In this document: piece after piece, positions 45,512-54,286 of the stretch | How the letters are laid out: each line of letters begins with the position of its first letter | How positions within the stretch are numbered: the stretch's first letter is position 1 | Origin: Acuticoccus sp. I52.16.1 | Lineage (GTDB): Bacteria > Pseudomonadota > Alphaproteobacteria > Rhizobiales > Amorphaceae | Direction: 5' to 3' | Assembly: GCF_022865125.1 (NCBI RefSeq) | Contig: NZ_CP094828.1 | Coordinates: 4,767,219-4,831,218 of the forward strand | DNA length: 64,000 bases | Translations under genes and position numbers: made by a program | Notes under the pieces: generated by a model | Database searches by the model: none | The model's input: only the letters and a program-made list of their open reading frames with translations | What the model was told of the DNA's origin: nothing

Positions 45512-46771
45512 GTGACCACTCTCATCGATCGCTTCGAGGCCGACTACATCCTGGAGACCACCGCCGATCCGGCAAAGGTCGCCGAAACGATGGCGGGCGA
45601 GCAGTCGAGCGGGACGTTCGTCAAGGTGCCGGGCGAGAGCGCGGAACTGAAGGCCCGCTCCGCCGCCCGCGTGAGCGCGTGCGAGGTGATCGCCACCGAC
45701 CTGCCGCAAGCGCTCCCCAGCGCCGGGGTGGACCCGCAGCGGCGCGCCTCGCGGGCACGGGTGACGCTCTCCTGGCCGCTCGACAATATCGGCCCGTCGC
45801 TGACGAACCTCCTCGCCACCGTCGCCGGCAACCTCTTCGAGCTGCGGCAGGTCTCGGGTCTGCGCCTGGAGCGATTGCGCCTGCCGCCGGCCTTCGGCGA
45901 GGCGTATGCGGGGCCGGCCTTCGGCGTCGCCGGTACGCGCCGGCTGGCGGGCGTGGAGAGCGGGCCGATGATCGGCACCATCATCAAACCCTCCATCGGC
46001 TTCGACCCGCAACAGACCGCCGACCTCGTCGCCACCCTGTGCGCGGCCGGGATCGACTTCGTGAAGGACGACGAGCTGCAATCGGCCGGCCCCACATGCC
46101 CGTTCGAGGCGCGGGTCGATGCGGTGATGCGCGTGGTCGACGCCCATGCCGACAAGACCGGCAAGAAGGTCATGGTGGCGTTCAACCTCACCGGCGATCT
46201 CGACGAGATGCGCCGGCGGCACGACCATGTGCTGGAGTCGGGCGGGACCTGCGTGATGGCGAGCCTCAACTCGGTCGGCCTCGTCGGCATGGTGGAGCTG
46301 CGGCGCCACTGCGCGCTGCCGATCCACGCCCACCGCAACGGCTGGGGGTACTTGTCGCGGCACCCGTCGCTGGGGTGGTCGTACCCGGCCTGGGCGGCGC
46401 TGTGGCGCCTCGCGGGGGCGGACCACATGCACGTCAACGGTCTCGCCAACAAGTTCGCCGAGGCGGACGACAGCGTCGTCGAGGCGGCGCGCTCGTGCGC
46501 CGAGCCGCTGATCGACGGTGCGCCGATGACGGTGATGCCGGTGTTCTCCTCCGGGCAGACGGTGTGGCAGGCGCAAGGCACCTACGCCGCCCTCGGCTCG
46601 GCCGATCTCATCCATTGCTCCGGCGGCGGCATTCTCGCCCATCCCGACGGTCCGGCCGCCGGCGTCACGGCGCTGCGCAGCGCCTGGGAGGCGGCGATGG
46701 CCGGCACGCCGCTCGCCGAGGCCGCGGCGGCCGAGCCCGCGCTCGCCGGCGCGATGACGCTGAAAGCCTGA
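45512..46771 (+). CDS. RuBisCO-like protein of the 3-oxo-isoapionate-4-phosphate type
   Basis: A 419-residue homologue of the RuBisCO large subunit. Active-site positions visible: Lys159 (equivalent of spinach Lys175), carbamylated Lys185 with Asp187 and Glu188 in DFVKDDE, His274-Arg275, His307, Lys314 in the loop-6 region, Ser347 and the phosphate loop GGG at 371-373. IIKPS replaces the IKPK of true RuBisCO, so the second Lys is lost; this fits a non-carboxylating enzyme. Two pathway members are RuBisCO-like: a decarboxylase (OiaX) and a transcarboxylase/hydrolase (OiaT). I cannot tell them apart by eye, so no symbol is given. A GTG start follows the dehydrogenase stop by three bases. Confidence 0.88.
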   Translation: MTTLIDRFEADYILETTADPAKVAETMAGEQSSGTFVKVPGESAELKARSAARVSACEVIATDLPQALPSAGVDPQRRASRARVTLSWPLDNIGPSLTNLLATVAGNLFELRQVSGLRLERLRLPPAFGEAYAGPAFGVAGTRRLAGVESGPMIGTIIKPSIGFDPQQTADLVATLCAAGIDFVKDDELQSAGPTCPFEARVDAVMRVVDAHADKTGKKVMVAFNLTGDLDEMRRRHDHVLESGGTCVMASLNSVGLVGMVELRRHCALPIHAHRNGWGYLSRHPSLGWSYPAWAALWRLAGADHMHVNGLANKFAEADDSVVEAARSCAEPLIDGAPMTVMPVFSSGQTVWQAQGTYAALGSADLIHCSGGGILAHPDGPAAGVTALRSAWEAAMAGTPLAEAAAAEPALAGAMTLKA

Positions 46772-46772
46772 G

Positions 46773-48167
46773 ATGGACACGCTCCCCCACCGCGTCCTCA
46801 CGTTCTATGGCGACGACTTTACCGGCTCGTCCGCGGTGATGGAGGTGATGACCTTCGCGGGACTGCCGACGGTGATGTTCCTCGAGCCGCCGGACCCCGC
46901 CCGCCTGGAGCGCTTCGCCGCCTATCGCGCCATCGGCATCGCCAGCACCGCACGCTCGATGGGGCCGGGGTGGATGGACGCCCACCTCCCGGCGGCATTC
47001 GAGGCGCTGAAGGCGCTCGGCGCCCCCGTGGCGCACTACAAGGTGTGCTCGACGTTCGATTCGGCGCCGGACCTCGGCTCCATCGGACGCGCGATCGAGC
47101 TGGGCGCGCCCGTCTTCGGCGCCCGCGTCGTGCCGCTCGTGACGGCGGCGCCGCAGATCGGCCGTTGGCAGGCCTTCGGCAACCTCTTCGCCGCGTTCGA
47201 CGGGGCCGTCCACCGCCTCGACCGGCACCCGGTCATGGCGCGCCACCCCGCGACGCCGATGCACGAGGCCGACCTCGCCCGGCACCTCGCCGCGCAGACC
47301 GAGTGGCCGACCGCCCTGATCGACCTCCTGGCGCTGAAGGCCGGGGAGGGCGTCGCCCGGCTGGGGGCCGAGCGGGCGGCGGTGGGCGAGGGCGATCCCC
47401 CCCGCATCGTCTCGATGGACGTGGTCGACGGCGAGACGCTGGCCGCCGTCGGAGCGGCGCTGTGGGCCGAGGCGGGACGGGGCGTGTTCGCGGCGGGGAG
47501 CCAGGGGGTGGAATATGCGCTCATCGCCCATTGGCGCGACGCCGGACTCCTCGCCCCGCCCGAGCCGGTGGCGCCGATAGCCGCGGTCGATCGGATGATC
47601 GCGGTCTCCGGGTCGGTCTCGCCGACCACCGCGGCGCAGATCGCCCACGCCGAGGCGCGCGGCTTCGCCGTCCAGCCGCTCGACGTCGCCGCCACGGTCG
47701 ACGATGCGGCCTGGGTGACGGCGCTGGAGGCGGCCATCGGCGCGGCCTCGGCGGCGATCGAGGCGGGGCGCATCCCGCTGATCGTCACCGCCCGCGGACC
47801 GGACGACCCGGCCGTCGCCCGCTTCGACGCCGCGCTCGACCGCACCGGCACCGCACGCGGCGAGGCGGCCCGCCGGATCGGTCGCGGCCTGGGTCGCATC
47901 GTGCGCGAGCTGGTCTCGCGCCACCGCCTCACCCGCGCCGTCATCAGCGGCGGCGACACCTCCGGCTACGCGACGGCCGAGCTCGGCGTCTATGCCCTGT
48001 CCGCGCTGGCGCCGCTGGCGCCGGGCGCGCCGCTCTGCCGCACCTGGGCCGACGATCCGGCGTTCGACGGGCTGGAGCTGGCGCTCAAGGGTGGGCAGAT
48101 GGGCGCGGCGGATTTCTTCGTGGCGAGCACTGGTCGTATGACTGACGCGCCGGCCGCGATGGCATAG
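46773..48167 (+). CDS. oiaK: DUF1537 four-carbon acid sugar kinase family, 3-oxo-isoapionate kinase (OiaK)
   Basis: A 464-residue kinase. The N-terminal substrate domain has YGDDFTGSS at 12-20 and the C-terminal nucleotide domain has ISGGDTSGYA at 391-400, both hallmarks of the family. DUF1537 kinases phosphorylate four- and five-carbon sugar acids. Next to ApnO and a RuBisCO-like protein the expected substrate is 3-oxo-isoapionate, giving the 4-phosphate. It starts one base after the RuBisCO-like gene ends. Confidence 0.83.
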   Translation: MDTLPHRVLTFYGDDFTGSSAVMEVMTFAGLPTVMFLEPPDPARLERFAAYRAIGIASTARSMGPGWMDAHLPAAFEALKALGAPVAHYKVCSTFDSAPDLGSIGRAIELGAPVFGARVVPLVTAAPQIGRWQAFGNLFAAFDGAVHRLDRHPVMARHPATPMHEADLARHLAAQTEWPTALIDLLALKAGEGVARLGAERAAVGEGDPPRIVSMDVVDGETLAAVGAALWAEAGRGVFAAGSQGVEYALIAHWRDAGLLAPPEPVAPIAAVDRMIAVSGSVSPTTAAQIAHAEARGFAVQPLDVAATVDDAAWVTALEAAIGAASAAIEAGRIPLIVTARGPDDPAVARFDAALDRTGTARGEAARRIGRGLGRIVRELVSRHRLTRAVISGGDTSGYATAELGVYALSALAPLAPGAPLCRTWADDPAFDGLELALKGGQMGAADFFVASTGRMTDAPAAMA

Positions 48168-48182
48168 GCCGGCGCCGATGGC

Positions 48183-48941
48183 GTGAAGGAGCGGGCAGGT
48201 GGGGACGAAGCGTTGAAGGAGCGGCGATTGGGAGACGAGCCGGGCGCGGAGCGGATCGTGCGGCGCAAACTCTCGGACCAGGTGTTCGAGCGGTTGCATG
48301 CGATGATCGGCGGCGAGCTGAAGCCGGGTGACGTGCTGCCCTCCGAGCGCGACCTGATGGAGCGCTTCGGCGTCGGCCGCCCGGCGATCCGCGAGGCGCT
48401 GCAGTCGCTCCAGAACAAGGGCCTCATCACCATCGCGCACGGCGAGCGCAGCCGCGTCAACGTCCTCTCCACCGACCTCGCGGTCGAGCAGATGAACGAG
48501 GTCGCGCGCCTGCTCCTGTCGACCGAGCCCTCCAACCTCGAATATCTCAAGCAAGCGCGCCGGCTCTTCGAGACAGGGGTCGTCGGCATCGCCGCGCGCA
48601 GTGCCGAGGCGGAGGATGTCGCCGACCTGCGCGCCCTCGTCGCCGAGCAGGAGAGCCACATCGGCGACGCGCCCGCCTTCGTCGCCGTCGACATGCGCTT
48701 CCACGTGCGCATCGCGGCGCTGACGGGCAACCCGATCATCGTCACCGTGAGCGACGCGATGCTGCGCTGGCTCTTCGAGTATCACCACTCGCTGCTGCAC
48801 TGGTCCGGCAACGAGGACGTCACCCTCGCCGAGCACGCCGCCATCGTCGACCTCGTCGAGGCGCACGACGTGGACGGCGCGGTGGAGGCGATGCGCGCGC
48901 ATCTGGACCGCTCGTCCGCGCTCTACGTGCATCGGTCCTGA
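48183..48941 (+). CDS. FadR/GntR-family transcriptional regulator of the sugar locus
   Basis: A 252-residue regulator with a winged helix at about 28-95 (KLSDQVFERLHAMIGGELKPGDVLPSERDLMERFGVGRPAIREAL) and an FCD-type ligand domain to the end. It is similar to NanR-like sugar-acid regulators. Lying at the junction of two sugar operons, it likely senses a pathway intermediate. The GTG at 48183 has only weak support; an internal TTG near 48213 is an alternative. The candidate binding element at 39135 and 49003 fits the GGTAT-type sites known for NanR-like proteins. Confidence 0.87.
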   Translation: MKERAGGDEALKERRLGDEPGAERIVRRKLSDQVFERLHAMIGGELKPGDVLPSERDLMERFGVGRPAIREALQSLQNKGLITIAHGERSRVNVLSTDLAVEQMNEVARLLLSTEPSNLEYLKQARRLFETGVVGIAARSAEAEDVADLRALVAEQESHIGDAPAFVAVDMRFHVRIAALTGNPIIVTVSDAMLRWLFEYHHSLLHWSGNEDVTLAEHAAIVDLVEAHDVDGAVEAMRAHLDRSSALYVHRS

Positions 48942-49002
48942 GTGTCACACCGTGACCCAAAGAGATCGAAATTTCAGGTCGCTATACGCCTTGTAGGGGT
49001 TG

Positions 49003-49018
49003 GTCTACTGGTATAACC
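49003..49018. promoter_or_regulatory. Candidate GntR operator upstream of the second sugar operon
   Basis: GTCTACTGGTATAACC, part of GGTT-N13-AACC (48998-49018). It matches 13 of 16 bases of the element before apnO in reverse orientation and lies 60 bases before the aldolase gene. Confidence 0.5.
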
Positions 49019-49077
49019 TCTCACGAAATTCACCGGCCGACCAATAATCAAGAGCCGGATATCAAGGGAGGGCAGCG

Positions 49078-49854
49078 TTGAGAGAGCGCTCGCTCAAGGA
49101 GATGACCCGAGGCGGGCTCGCCGTGGGGCATTTCATCGTCGAATTCGCCACCCCCGGCATCGGGCATCTCATGAAGAATGCCGGGTGTGACTTTACGTTG
49201 TTCGACATGGAGCACTCCGGCTTCTCGCTGGAGACTGTAAAGCACGCCGTGCGATACATGGAGGCCGCGCGCCTGCCGATGATCGTGCGCGCGCCGTCCA
49301 AGGACAGCCACCACATCGCCCGCGTGCTCGACATGGGCGCCGAGGGGCTGATGGTGCCGATGGTCAACGACGCCGCCGAGGCGCGCGCCGTGGTCGACGC
49401 GGTGAAATATTCGCCGGAGGGCAACCGCGGCGTGGCGCTCGGCATCGCCCACGACGGCTATCGCGGCGGCGCGGTGCTCGAGAAGCTGATGGCGGCCAAC
49501 GCGCGCACCACCGTCTTCGCCCTCGTCGAGACGGCGTCGGGGGTGGAGAACGTCGAGGAGATCGCCGCCGTCGACGGGGTGGACTGCCTCTGGGTCGGCC
49601 ACTTCGACCTGTCGGCCTCGCTCGGCATCCCCGGCGAGTTCGACAACCCGCTCTTCACCTCCGCGATCGAGCGCACGATCGAGGCCGCGCGCGCCAACGG
49701 CAAGGCGACCGGGCGGCTCGTCGGCTCGGTGGAGGAGGGCATCGCGATGCATGCCCAGGGGTTCGACCTCATCTGCTACTCGGGCGACGTCTGGGTGTTC
49801 ACGCAGGCGCTGAGCGCGGCGGTGGACGAGATCCGCGCCGGGGGCCGCCGCTGA
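49078..49854 (+). CDS. HpcH/HpaI-family aldolase
   Basis: A 258-residue class II (metal-dependent) aldolase. Catalytic and metal residues expected from HpaI are present: Asp43-x-Glu45-His46 in FDMEHSG, Arg71 in VRAP, metal ligands Glu151 (VETASG) and Asp177 (VGHFDLSASLG). Family members split or form 2-keto-3-deoxy and related acids to pyruvate-type products. The substrate here is unknown; it is not a standard apionate-pathway enzyme. The TTG start is backed by AGGGAGGG five bases upstream. A TGATG overlap couples it to the dehydrogenase. Confidence 0.87.
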   Translation: MRERSLKEMTRGGLAVGHFIVEFATPGIGHLMKNAGCDFTLFDMEHSGFSLETVKHAVRYMEAARLPMIVRAPSKDSHHIARVLDMGAEGLMVPMVNDAAEARAVVDAVKYSPEGNRGVALGIAHDGYRGGAVLEKLMAANARTTVFALVETASGVENVEEIAAVDGVDCLWVGHFDLSASLGIPGEFDNPLFTSAIERTIEAARANGKATGRLVGSVEEGIAMHAQGFDLICYSGDVWVFTQALSAAVDEIRAGGRR

Positions 49855-50897
49855 TGGCGCGGCTACGGGTGGCGCTCTCGGGCGACTTCCGCAAGCCCGA
49901 TGGCAGCCTGACCTTCCCCATGTTCGACCTGTCGCCCCTCGAGGACGATCCCGCCGTCGAGATGGTCTGGGTCGAGCCGGTGGACGGTGTCATCCCCGCC
50001 GCGGGGCTGGAGGGTTGCCACGGCCTCATCCTGCTGGCGCCGCGCTTCACGGCCGAATCGATCCCGGCCTCGGGGACGCTGATGGCGGTTGCCCGCTTCG
50101 GCGTCGGCTACGACAATGTCGACGTCGCGGCCTGTACGGCGGCGGGGATCGCCGTCGTCATCACCCCGTCGGGGGTACGCCGTCCGGTGGCGGTGGCGGT
50201 CATCACCTACATGCTGGCGCTGACGCAGAAGCTCGTCATCAAGGACCGCCTCGTGCGCGGCGGACCGGAGGGTTGGGCCCGGCGGGTCGACCACATGGGC
50301 ACCGGCCTCGTCGGCAAGACGCTGGGGCAGCTCGGCATCGGCAATATCGGCGCCGAGGTCTTCCGCCTCGCCAAGCCGTTCGACATGCGCTTCATCGCCC
50401 ACGACCCCTATGCCGACCCGGCCCTGGCGGCGGAGCTGGGGATCGAACTCGTCGGTCTCGAAGACGTGTTTCGCCAGTCGGACGTCCTGTCCGTCTCGGT
50501 GCCGCTGTCGGAGGCGACACGCCACCTCGTGAACGCCGAGCGGCTGGCGCTGATGAAGCCGAGCGCGATCCTCATCAACACCGCGCGCGGGCCGCTGGTG
50601 GACCAGAAGGCGCTCTACGCGGCGCTGATCGACGGCACGATCGCCGGGGCGGGGCTCGACGTCTACGAGATCGAGCCGGCGCCGGCCGACGAGCCGCTCT
50701 TCGGGCTCGATACGGTGATCGGCGCCCCGCATGCGCTGTGCTGGACGGACGAGTGCTTCGCCGGCAACGGCGCGGCCGACGTCGCGGCGATGAAGGCGAT
50801 CGCGGCCGGCCGGGCGCCGGAGGGCGTCGTCAACCGCGACGTGCTCCAGAGCGCGCCGTTTCGCGAGCGCCTGGCGGCCTTCGCCGAACGCGCCTGA
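49854..50897 (+). CDS. D-isomer-specific 2-hydroxyacid dehydrogenase
   Basis: A 347-residue NAD(P)-dependent enzyme. Visible are the cofactor motif LGIGNIGAEV at about 160-169 and the catalytic trio Arg in NTARGPLVD (about 246), Glu in LDVYEIEP (about 275) and His in APHALCWT (about 293). Such enzymes reduce or oxidise 2-keto/2-hydroxy acids such as glyoxylate, hydroxypyruvate and 3-phosphoglycerate. With the aldolase it could process a short keto-acid or glycolate-type product of the pathway (inference). Confidence 0.87.
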   Translation: MARLRVALSGDFRKPDGSLTFPMFDLSPLEDDPAVEMVWVEPVDGVIPAAGLEGCHGLILLAPRFTAESIPASGTLMAVARFGVGYDNVDVAACTAAGIAVVITPSGVRRPVAVAVITYMLALTQKLVIKDRLVRGGPEGWARRVDHMGTGLVGKTLGQLGIGNIGAEVFRLAKPFDMRFIAHDPYADPALAAELGIELVGLEDVFRQSDVLSVSVPLSEATRHLVNAERLALMKPSAILINTARGPLVDQKALYAALIDGTIAGAGLDVYEIEPAPADEPLFGLDTVIGAPHALCWTDECFAGNGAADVAAMKAIAAGRAPEGVVNRDVLQSAPFRERLAAFAERA

Positions 50898-50915
50898 GCG
50901 ATCCCGCGGCCCCTG

Positions 50916-50983
50916 CGGCCGCGGCACGAACTGACGGCCGCAGCAGACGGCCGAAGGCAGAAGCGGCCGCGCAACGACGGCCG
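50916..50983. repeat. Five CGGCCG palindromes upstream of the CUT1 binding-protein gene
   Basis: CGGCCG occurs at 50916, 50935, 50948, 50964 and 50978, mostly inside a degenerate direct repeat of the form ACGGCCGnAG. Spacings are 19, 13, 16 and 14 bases. The array ends 17 bases before the ATG of the next gene. Confidence 0.6.
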
Positions 50984-50999
50984 AACAGGGGAGGACCAC

Positions 51000-52448
51000 A
51001 TGGATCGACGGCAATTCGTCATCGGCTCGGGGGCGCTCGCGGGGATGACCGCGGTCGGCTGGCCGCGCATCGCCAACGCGCAGGCGGCGCAGAAGGCGGT
51101 GGAGGCGGCCAAGCAGTATGCGGGGTCCGAGATCACCATCGTCTGGGAGGCGGGCCTCCAGGCGCTCGACCCGCTGAACTTCTCCGGCCCGATGTGGGAG
51201 GAGGCGACCGGCATCAAGGTCAACGTCGTCGAGGTGCCGACCTCGGAGATGTTCACCAAGATCCTGCAGGAGCACCGTGCCGGCACCGCCGCCTACGACG
51301 CGCTCAACGTCGTCCCGGCCTGGATGCCGGACCTCGTCCGCGCCGGCGCGCTGGAGCCGCTCGACGCTTACGTCGACAAGTACGGCTACCGCGAGGAGCT
51401 GCAGACGATCGCCCCCGTCTACCGCGACAACCAGATGATGGTCGACGGCAAGATCTACGGCCTGCCGGACGACGGCGACGTGCTGGTCTTCTACTACCGC
51501 ACCGACATCCTGGGCGACCCGGAGCTTCAGGCGGCCTTCAAGGAGAAGTTCGGCAAGGACATGCCCGTCCCGCCGACCACCTGGGCCGAGTTCGACGAGG
51601 TGGGCCAGTTCATCACCGAGCACTCGGGTGGTGAGGTCTACGGCTCGGCCTTCATGCGTGAGCCGACCTACGGCTCGCTCTTCTTCCAGGAGCGGTTCCG
51701 GAACGAGGGCGGCAAGTTCTTCGATCCCGAGACGATGAAGGCGACCATCAACTCCGACGTCGGCGTCAAGGTGTTCACCGAGTGGGTGGCGGAGAACAAG
51801 TGGATGCCCGCCGGGGTCGAGACGTGGGGGTTCGTGGAGAACCTCGCCGCCTTCCTTCGCGGCGACACGGCGATGACCGTCTCCTGGCCGCCCTACGGCC
51901 GCTGGGCCGCCGGCTACGGCACCGACTCCGAGGCGCTGTCGTGGGTGCCGAAGTCGCAGATCGGCGGCAAGGTGGGCTACGCGATGCCCCCCGGCGGCCG
52001 CCCGCAGCTGGCGCTCGGCTTCGCGCTCTCGGTCTCGTCCGACTCGCGCAACAAGGAGGCGGCCTACCTCTTCCTGCAGTGGCTCAACTCGGCCGAGATC
52101 AGCCTGCAACGCGTGCAGCTCCCCTATGCCCTGCGCGACCCGTTCCGCGACAGCCACTTCGCCTCGGAGGAGTACAAGAGCCGCTGGCCCGAAGCGCCGC
52201 AGTACCTCGCCGCCCTGCAGGACGGTGCGGTGAACGGCCTGCTCGATCTCTCGATCATCCAGACCGACCGCTACGAGGAGGTGCTGCGCCAGTCCGTCAG
52301 CCGGCTGTGGTCGGGCGAGGACCCGAAGGCGATCCTCGACGATGCGGCGTCGCAGTGGGACAGCCTCACCGACCGCATCGGCCTCGACAAGCAGCGCGAG
52401 GCCTACGCGGCCTGGGCCTCCAACCCGGCGGCTTACCCCGACCAATGA
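51000..52448 (+). CDS. ABC transporter extracellular solute-binding protein, family 1 (CUT1)
   Basis: A 482-residue periplasmic binding protein. The N-terminus MDRRQFVIGSGALAG carries a twin-arginine-like motif, so Tat export is possible; cleavage is expected near IANAQA. The mature part is of the maltose/glycerol-3-phosphate binding type (cluster D). It presumably feeds the two permeases that follow. The ligand is unknown; an apiose-containing saccharide or apionate/apionolactone would fit the downstream lactonase. Confidence 0.88.
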   Translation: MDRRQFVIGSGALAGMTAVGWPRIANAQAAQKAVEAAKQYAGSEITIVWEAGLQALDPLNFSGPMWEEATGIKVNVVEVPTSEMFTKILQEHRAGTAAYDALNVVPAWMPDLVRAGALEPLDAYVDKYGYREELQTIAPVYRDNQMMVDGKIYGLPDDGDVLVFYYRTDILGDPELQAAFKEKFGKDMPVPPTTWAEFDEVGQFITEHSGGEVYGSAFMREPTYGSLFFQERFRNEGGKFFDPETMKATINSDVGVKVFTEWVAENKWMPAGVETWGFVENLAAFLRGDTAMTVSWPPYGRWAAGYGTDSEALSWVPKSQIGGKVGYAMPPGGRPQLALGFALSVSSDSRNKEAAYLFLQWLNSAEISLQRVQLPYALRDPFRDSHFASEEYKSRWPEAPQYLAALQDGAVNGLLDLSIIQTDRYEEVLRQSVSRLWSGEDPKAILDDAASQWDSLTDRIGLDKQREAYAAWASNPAAYPDQ

Positions 52449-52470
52449 GCCTCACCGCCACGATGATGCG

Positions 52471-52497
52471 GCCCGGCGCGCGATGCGTGCGCCGGGC
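52471..52497 (+). terminator. Hairpin between binding-protein and permease genes
   Basis: A perfect nine-base-pair stem GCCCGGCGC / GCGCCGGGC with a nine-base loop and no T-tract; a likely intercistronic stabiliser. Confidence 0.6.
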
Positions 52498-52511
52498 GGA
52501 GGAGGGCGCCC

Positions 52512-53456
52512 GTGTCCACTGAGGCGAGCCGCGATTCCCTGACGATCCCCGGCGGACCCGGCGCACCCGGTGCCAAGCGCGCCCGGGTGAGCTGGCGTGC
52601 GCGCGGCTTCCGCTACTGGATGATCCTGCCGGCCGTCGCGGTGATCCTGCTGATCGGCCTGTTCCCGGTGATCTACACCGCGATGAAGTCGGTCCAGAAC
52701 ATCACGATGTTCGACATGGACACGAGCTACAACGGCTTCATCCATTACGAAGCGCTGCTGCACGACACCCGCTTCTGGAAGGCGCTCGGCCATACGCTGA
52801 TCTTCGTGGCGATCGCGCTGCCGGTCGAGTTCCTGCTGGGCCTGGCGATGGCCTACCTCTTCGTCGACCGGATGCCCGGCCGGCCGATCTTCGTGACGCT
52901 CCTGGTGCTGCCGGTGCTGGTCTCGCCGATCGTCGCCGGCGCCACCTGGCGCCTCCTGTTCGACAACCGCTACGGCCCGATCAACCAGGTGCTCGGCTGG
53001 ATCACCGGCGAGGAGGTGACGCTGCTCTGGACGGTGGATCCGAACCTCGTCTACCCGGCGATCCTGATCGCCGAGGTGTGGCAGTGGACGCCGTTCATGT
53101 TCCTGCTCCTGTGGGCGGCGCTCTCCAACGTCGACCAGAGCCAGATCGAGGCGGCCGAGCTCGACGGCGCATCCTGGTGGCGCACCTTCCGGCTCATCGT
53201 GATGCCGGCGATCTGGCCGGTGGTGGCGATCGCGGTGCTGATCCGCGCGCTCGACCTCTTCCGCCTGTTCGACGTCGTCTGGGCGCTCACCAAAGGCGGC
53301 CCCGGCACGATGACCGAGACGATCTCGATCTACGCCTACGTCCAGGGCTTCCAGCAGTTCGAGACGAGCTACACCGCCGCCATGGCCTTCATGATCATCA
53401 TCATCCTGGCCGTCACGGTGACGATCATCCTGCGCAGAATCGAGATCGACCGATGA
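52512..53456 (+). CDS. CUT1 sugar ABC transporter permease 1 (MalF/UgpA type)
   Basis: A 314-residue inner-membrane protein with six helices. The cytoplasmic loop EAAELDGASWWRTFRLIVMPAIWP near 213-236 is the EAA motif that contacts the ATPase. The short polar N-terminus (about 1-33) is typical. The GTG start lies nine bases after GGAGG. The stop overlaps permease 2 by four bases. Confidence 0.93.
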   Translation: MSTEASRDSLTIPGGPGAPGAKRARVSWRARGFRYWMILPAVAVILLIGLFPVIYTAMKSVQNITMFDMDTSYNGFIHYEALLHDTRFWKALGHTLIFVAIALPVEFLLGLAMAYLFVDRMPGRPIFVTLLVLPVLVSPIVAGATWRLLFDNRYGPINQVLGWITGEEVTLLWTVDPNLVYPAILIAEVWQWTPFMFLLLWAALSNVDQSQIEAAELDGASWWRTFRLIVMPAIWPVVAIAVLIRALDLFRLFDVVWALTKGGPGTMTETISIYAYVQGFQQFETSYTAAMAFMIIIILAVTVTIILRRIEIDR

Positions 53457-54283
53457 GGCTGCACCCCGAACGCGGCCTCGGCCTCGCCTTGCGATTCGTC
53501 GCGGCGCTGGCGGTGCTCGCCTTCTTCCTGTTCCCGATCTACTGGCTGGCGATCATCGCCTTCAAGACGCCGGACGAGATCTTCGCCTATCCGCCGGTGT
53601 GGTGGCCCGAACAGATCCAGTTCGCCAACTATCGCGTGCTCTTCAAGGACGGCGATGCGGAGACGGTGTTCAACTCGCTCTTCATCGCCGGCGTCTCCAC
53701 CGTCATCGCGATGTTCCTCGGCACCATGTGCGCCTACTCGATCGCGCGCTTCCGCACCGGCGGCAACCTCTTCTCCGACTGGATCATCTCCAACCGGATG
53801 ATCCCGCCGATCGTCATCGTCTTCCCGGTGTTCCTCTTGTTCGTGGCGCTCGGCCTCGTCGACACCTACACCGGGCTCATCCTCCTCTACACGGCGTTCA
53901 ACCTGCCGTACGTGATCTGGATGATGCGCGGCTACGTGCAGGACGTGCCACTGGAGCTGGAGGAGGCGGCCCTCGTCGACGGGCTGACGCGCTGGCAGGT
54001 GTTCCGCAAGGTGGTGCTGCCGATGGTGCGGGGCGGGCTCTTCGCGACCGCGGTGTTCACCTTCGTCTTCGCCTGGAACGAGTTCATCTTCGCGCTGATC
54101 CTCACGCGCAACGAAGTGACGACCTTCCCCGTCCAGGTGACCCACTATTTCGGCGGCCAGTCCAACTTCTGGGCGAAGATCGCGGCGATGTCGATGCTCG
54201 GCACGGTGCCGATCTTCATCGTGGTCGCCTTCCTTCAACGCTACCTCGTGCGCGGCATCTCGCTCGGCGCCGTCAAGGGATAG
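53453..54283 (+). CDS. CUT1 sugar ABC transporter permease 2 (MalG/UgpE type)
   Basis: A 276-residue inner-membrane protein with six helices and the EAA motif LEEAALVDGLTRWQVFRKVVLPMVRGG near 168-194. It pairs with permease 1 to form the channel. The ATGA overlap with permease 1 fixes the start. The C-terminal ending LVRGISLGAVKG is typical of the family. Confidence 0.94.
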   Translation: MRLHPERGLGLALRFVAALAVLAFFLFPIYWLAIIAFKTPDEIFAYPPVWWPEQIQFANYRVLFKDGDAETVFNSLFIAGVSTVIAMFLGTMCAYSIARFRTGGNLFSDWIISNRMIPPIVIVFPVFLLFVALGLVDTYTGLILLYTAFNLPYVIWMMRGYVQDVPLELEEAALVDGLTRWQVFRKVVLPMVRGGLFATAVFTFVFAWNEFIFALILTRNEVTTFPVQVTHYFGGQSNFWAKIAAMSMLGTVPIFIVVAFLQRYLVRGISLGAVKG

Positions 54284-54286
54284 GTT

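Noticed and set aside
45512-46771. True RuBisCO and CO2 fixation
   Set aside because: The second lysine of IKPK is Ser, there is no small subunit or phosphoribulokinase, and the neighbours are sugar-acid enzymes. It is a RuBisCO-like protein.
49863-52445. Minus-strand open frame of about 860 codons across the dehydrogenase and binding-protein genes
   Set aside because: Covers two well-supported genes in the other direction and has shadow-like composition.
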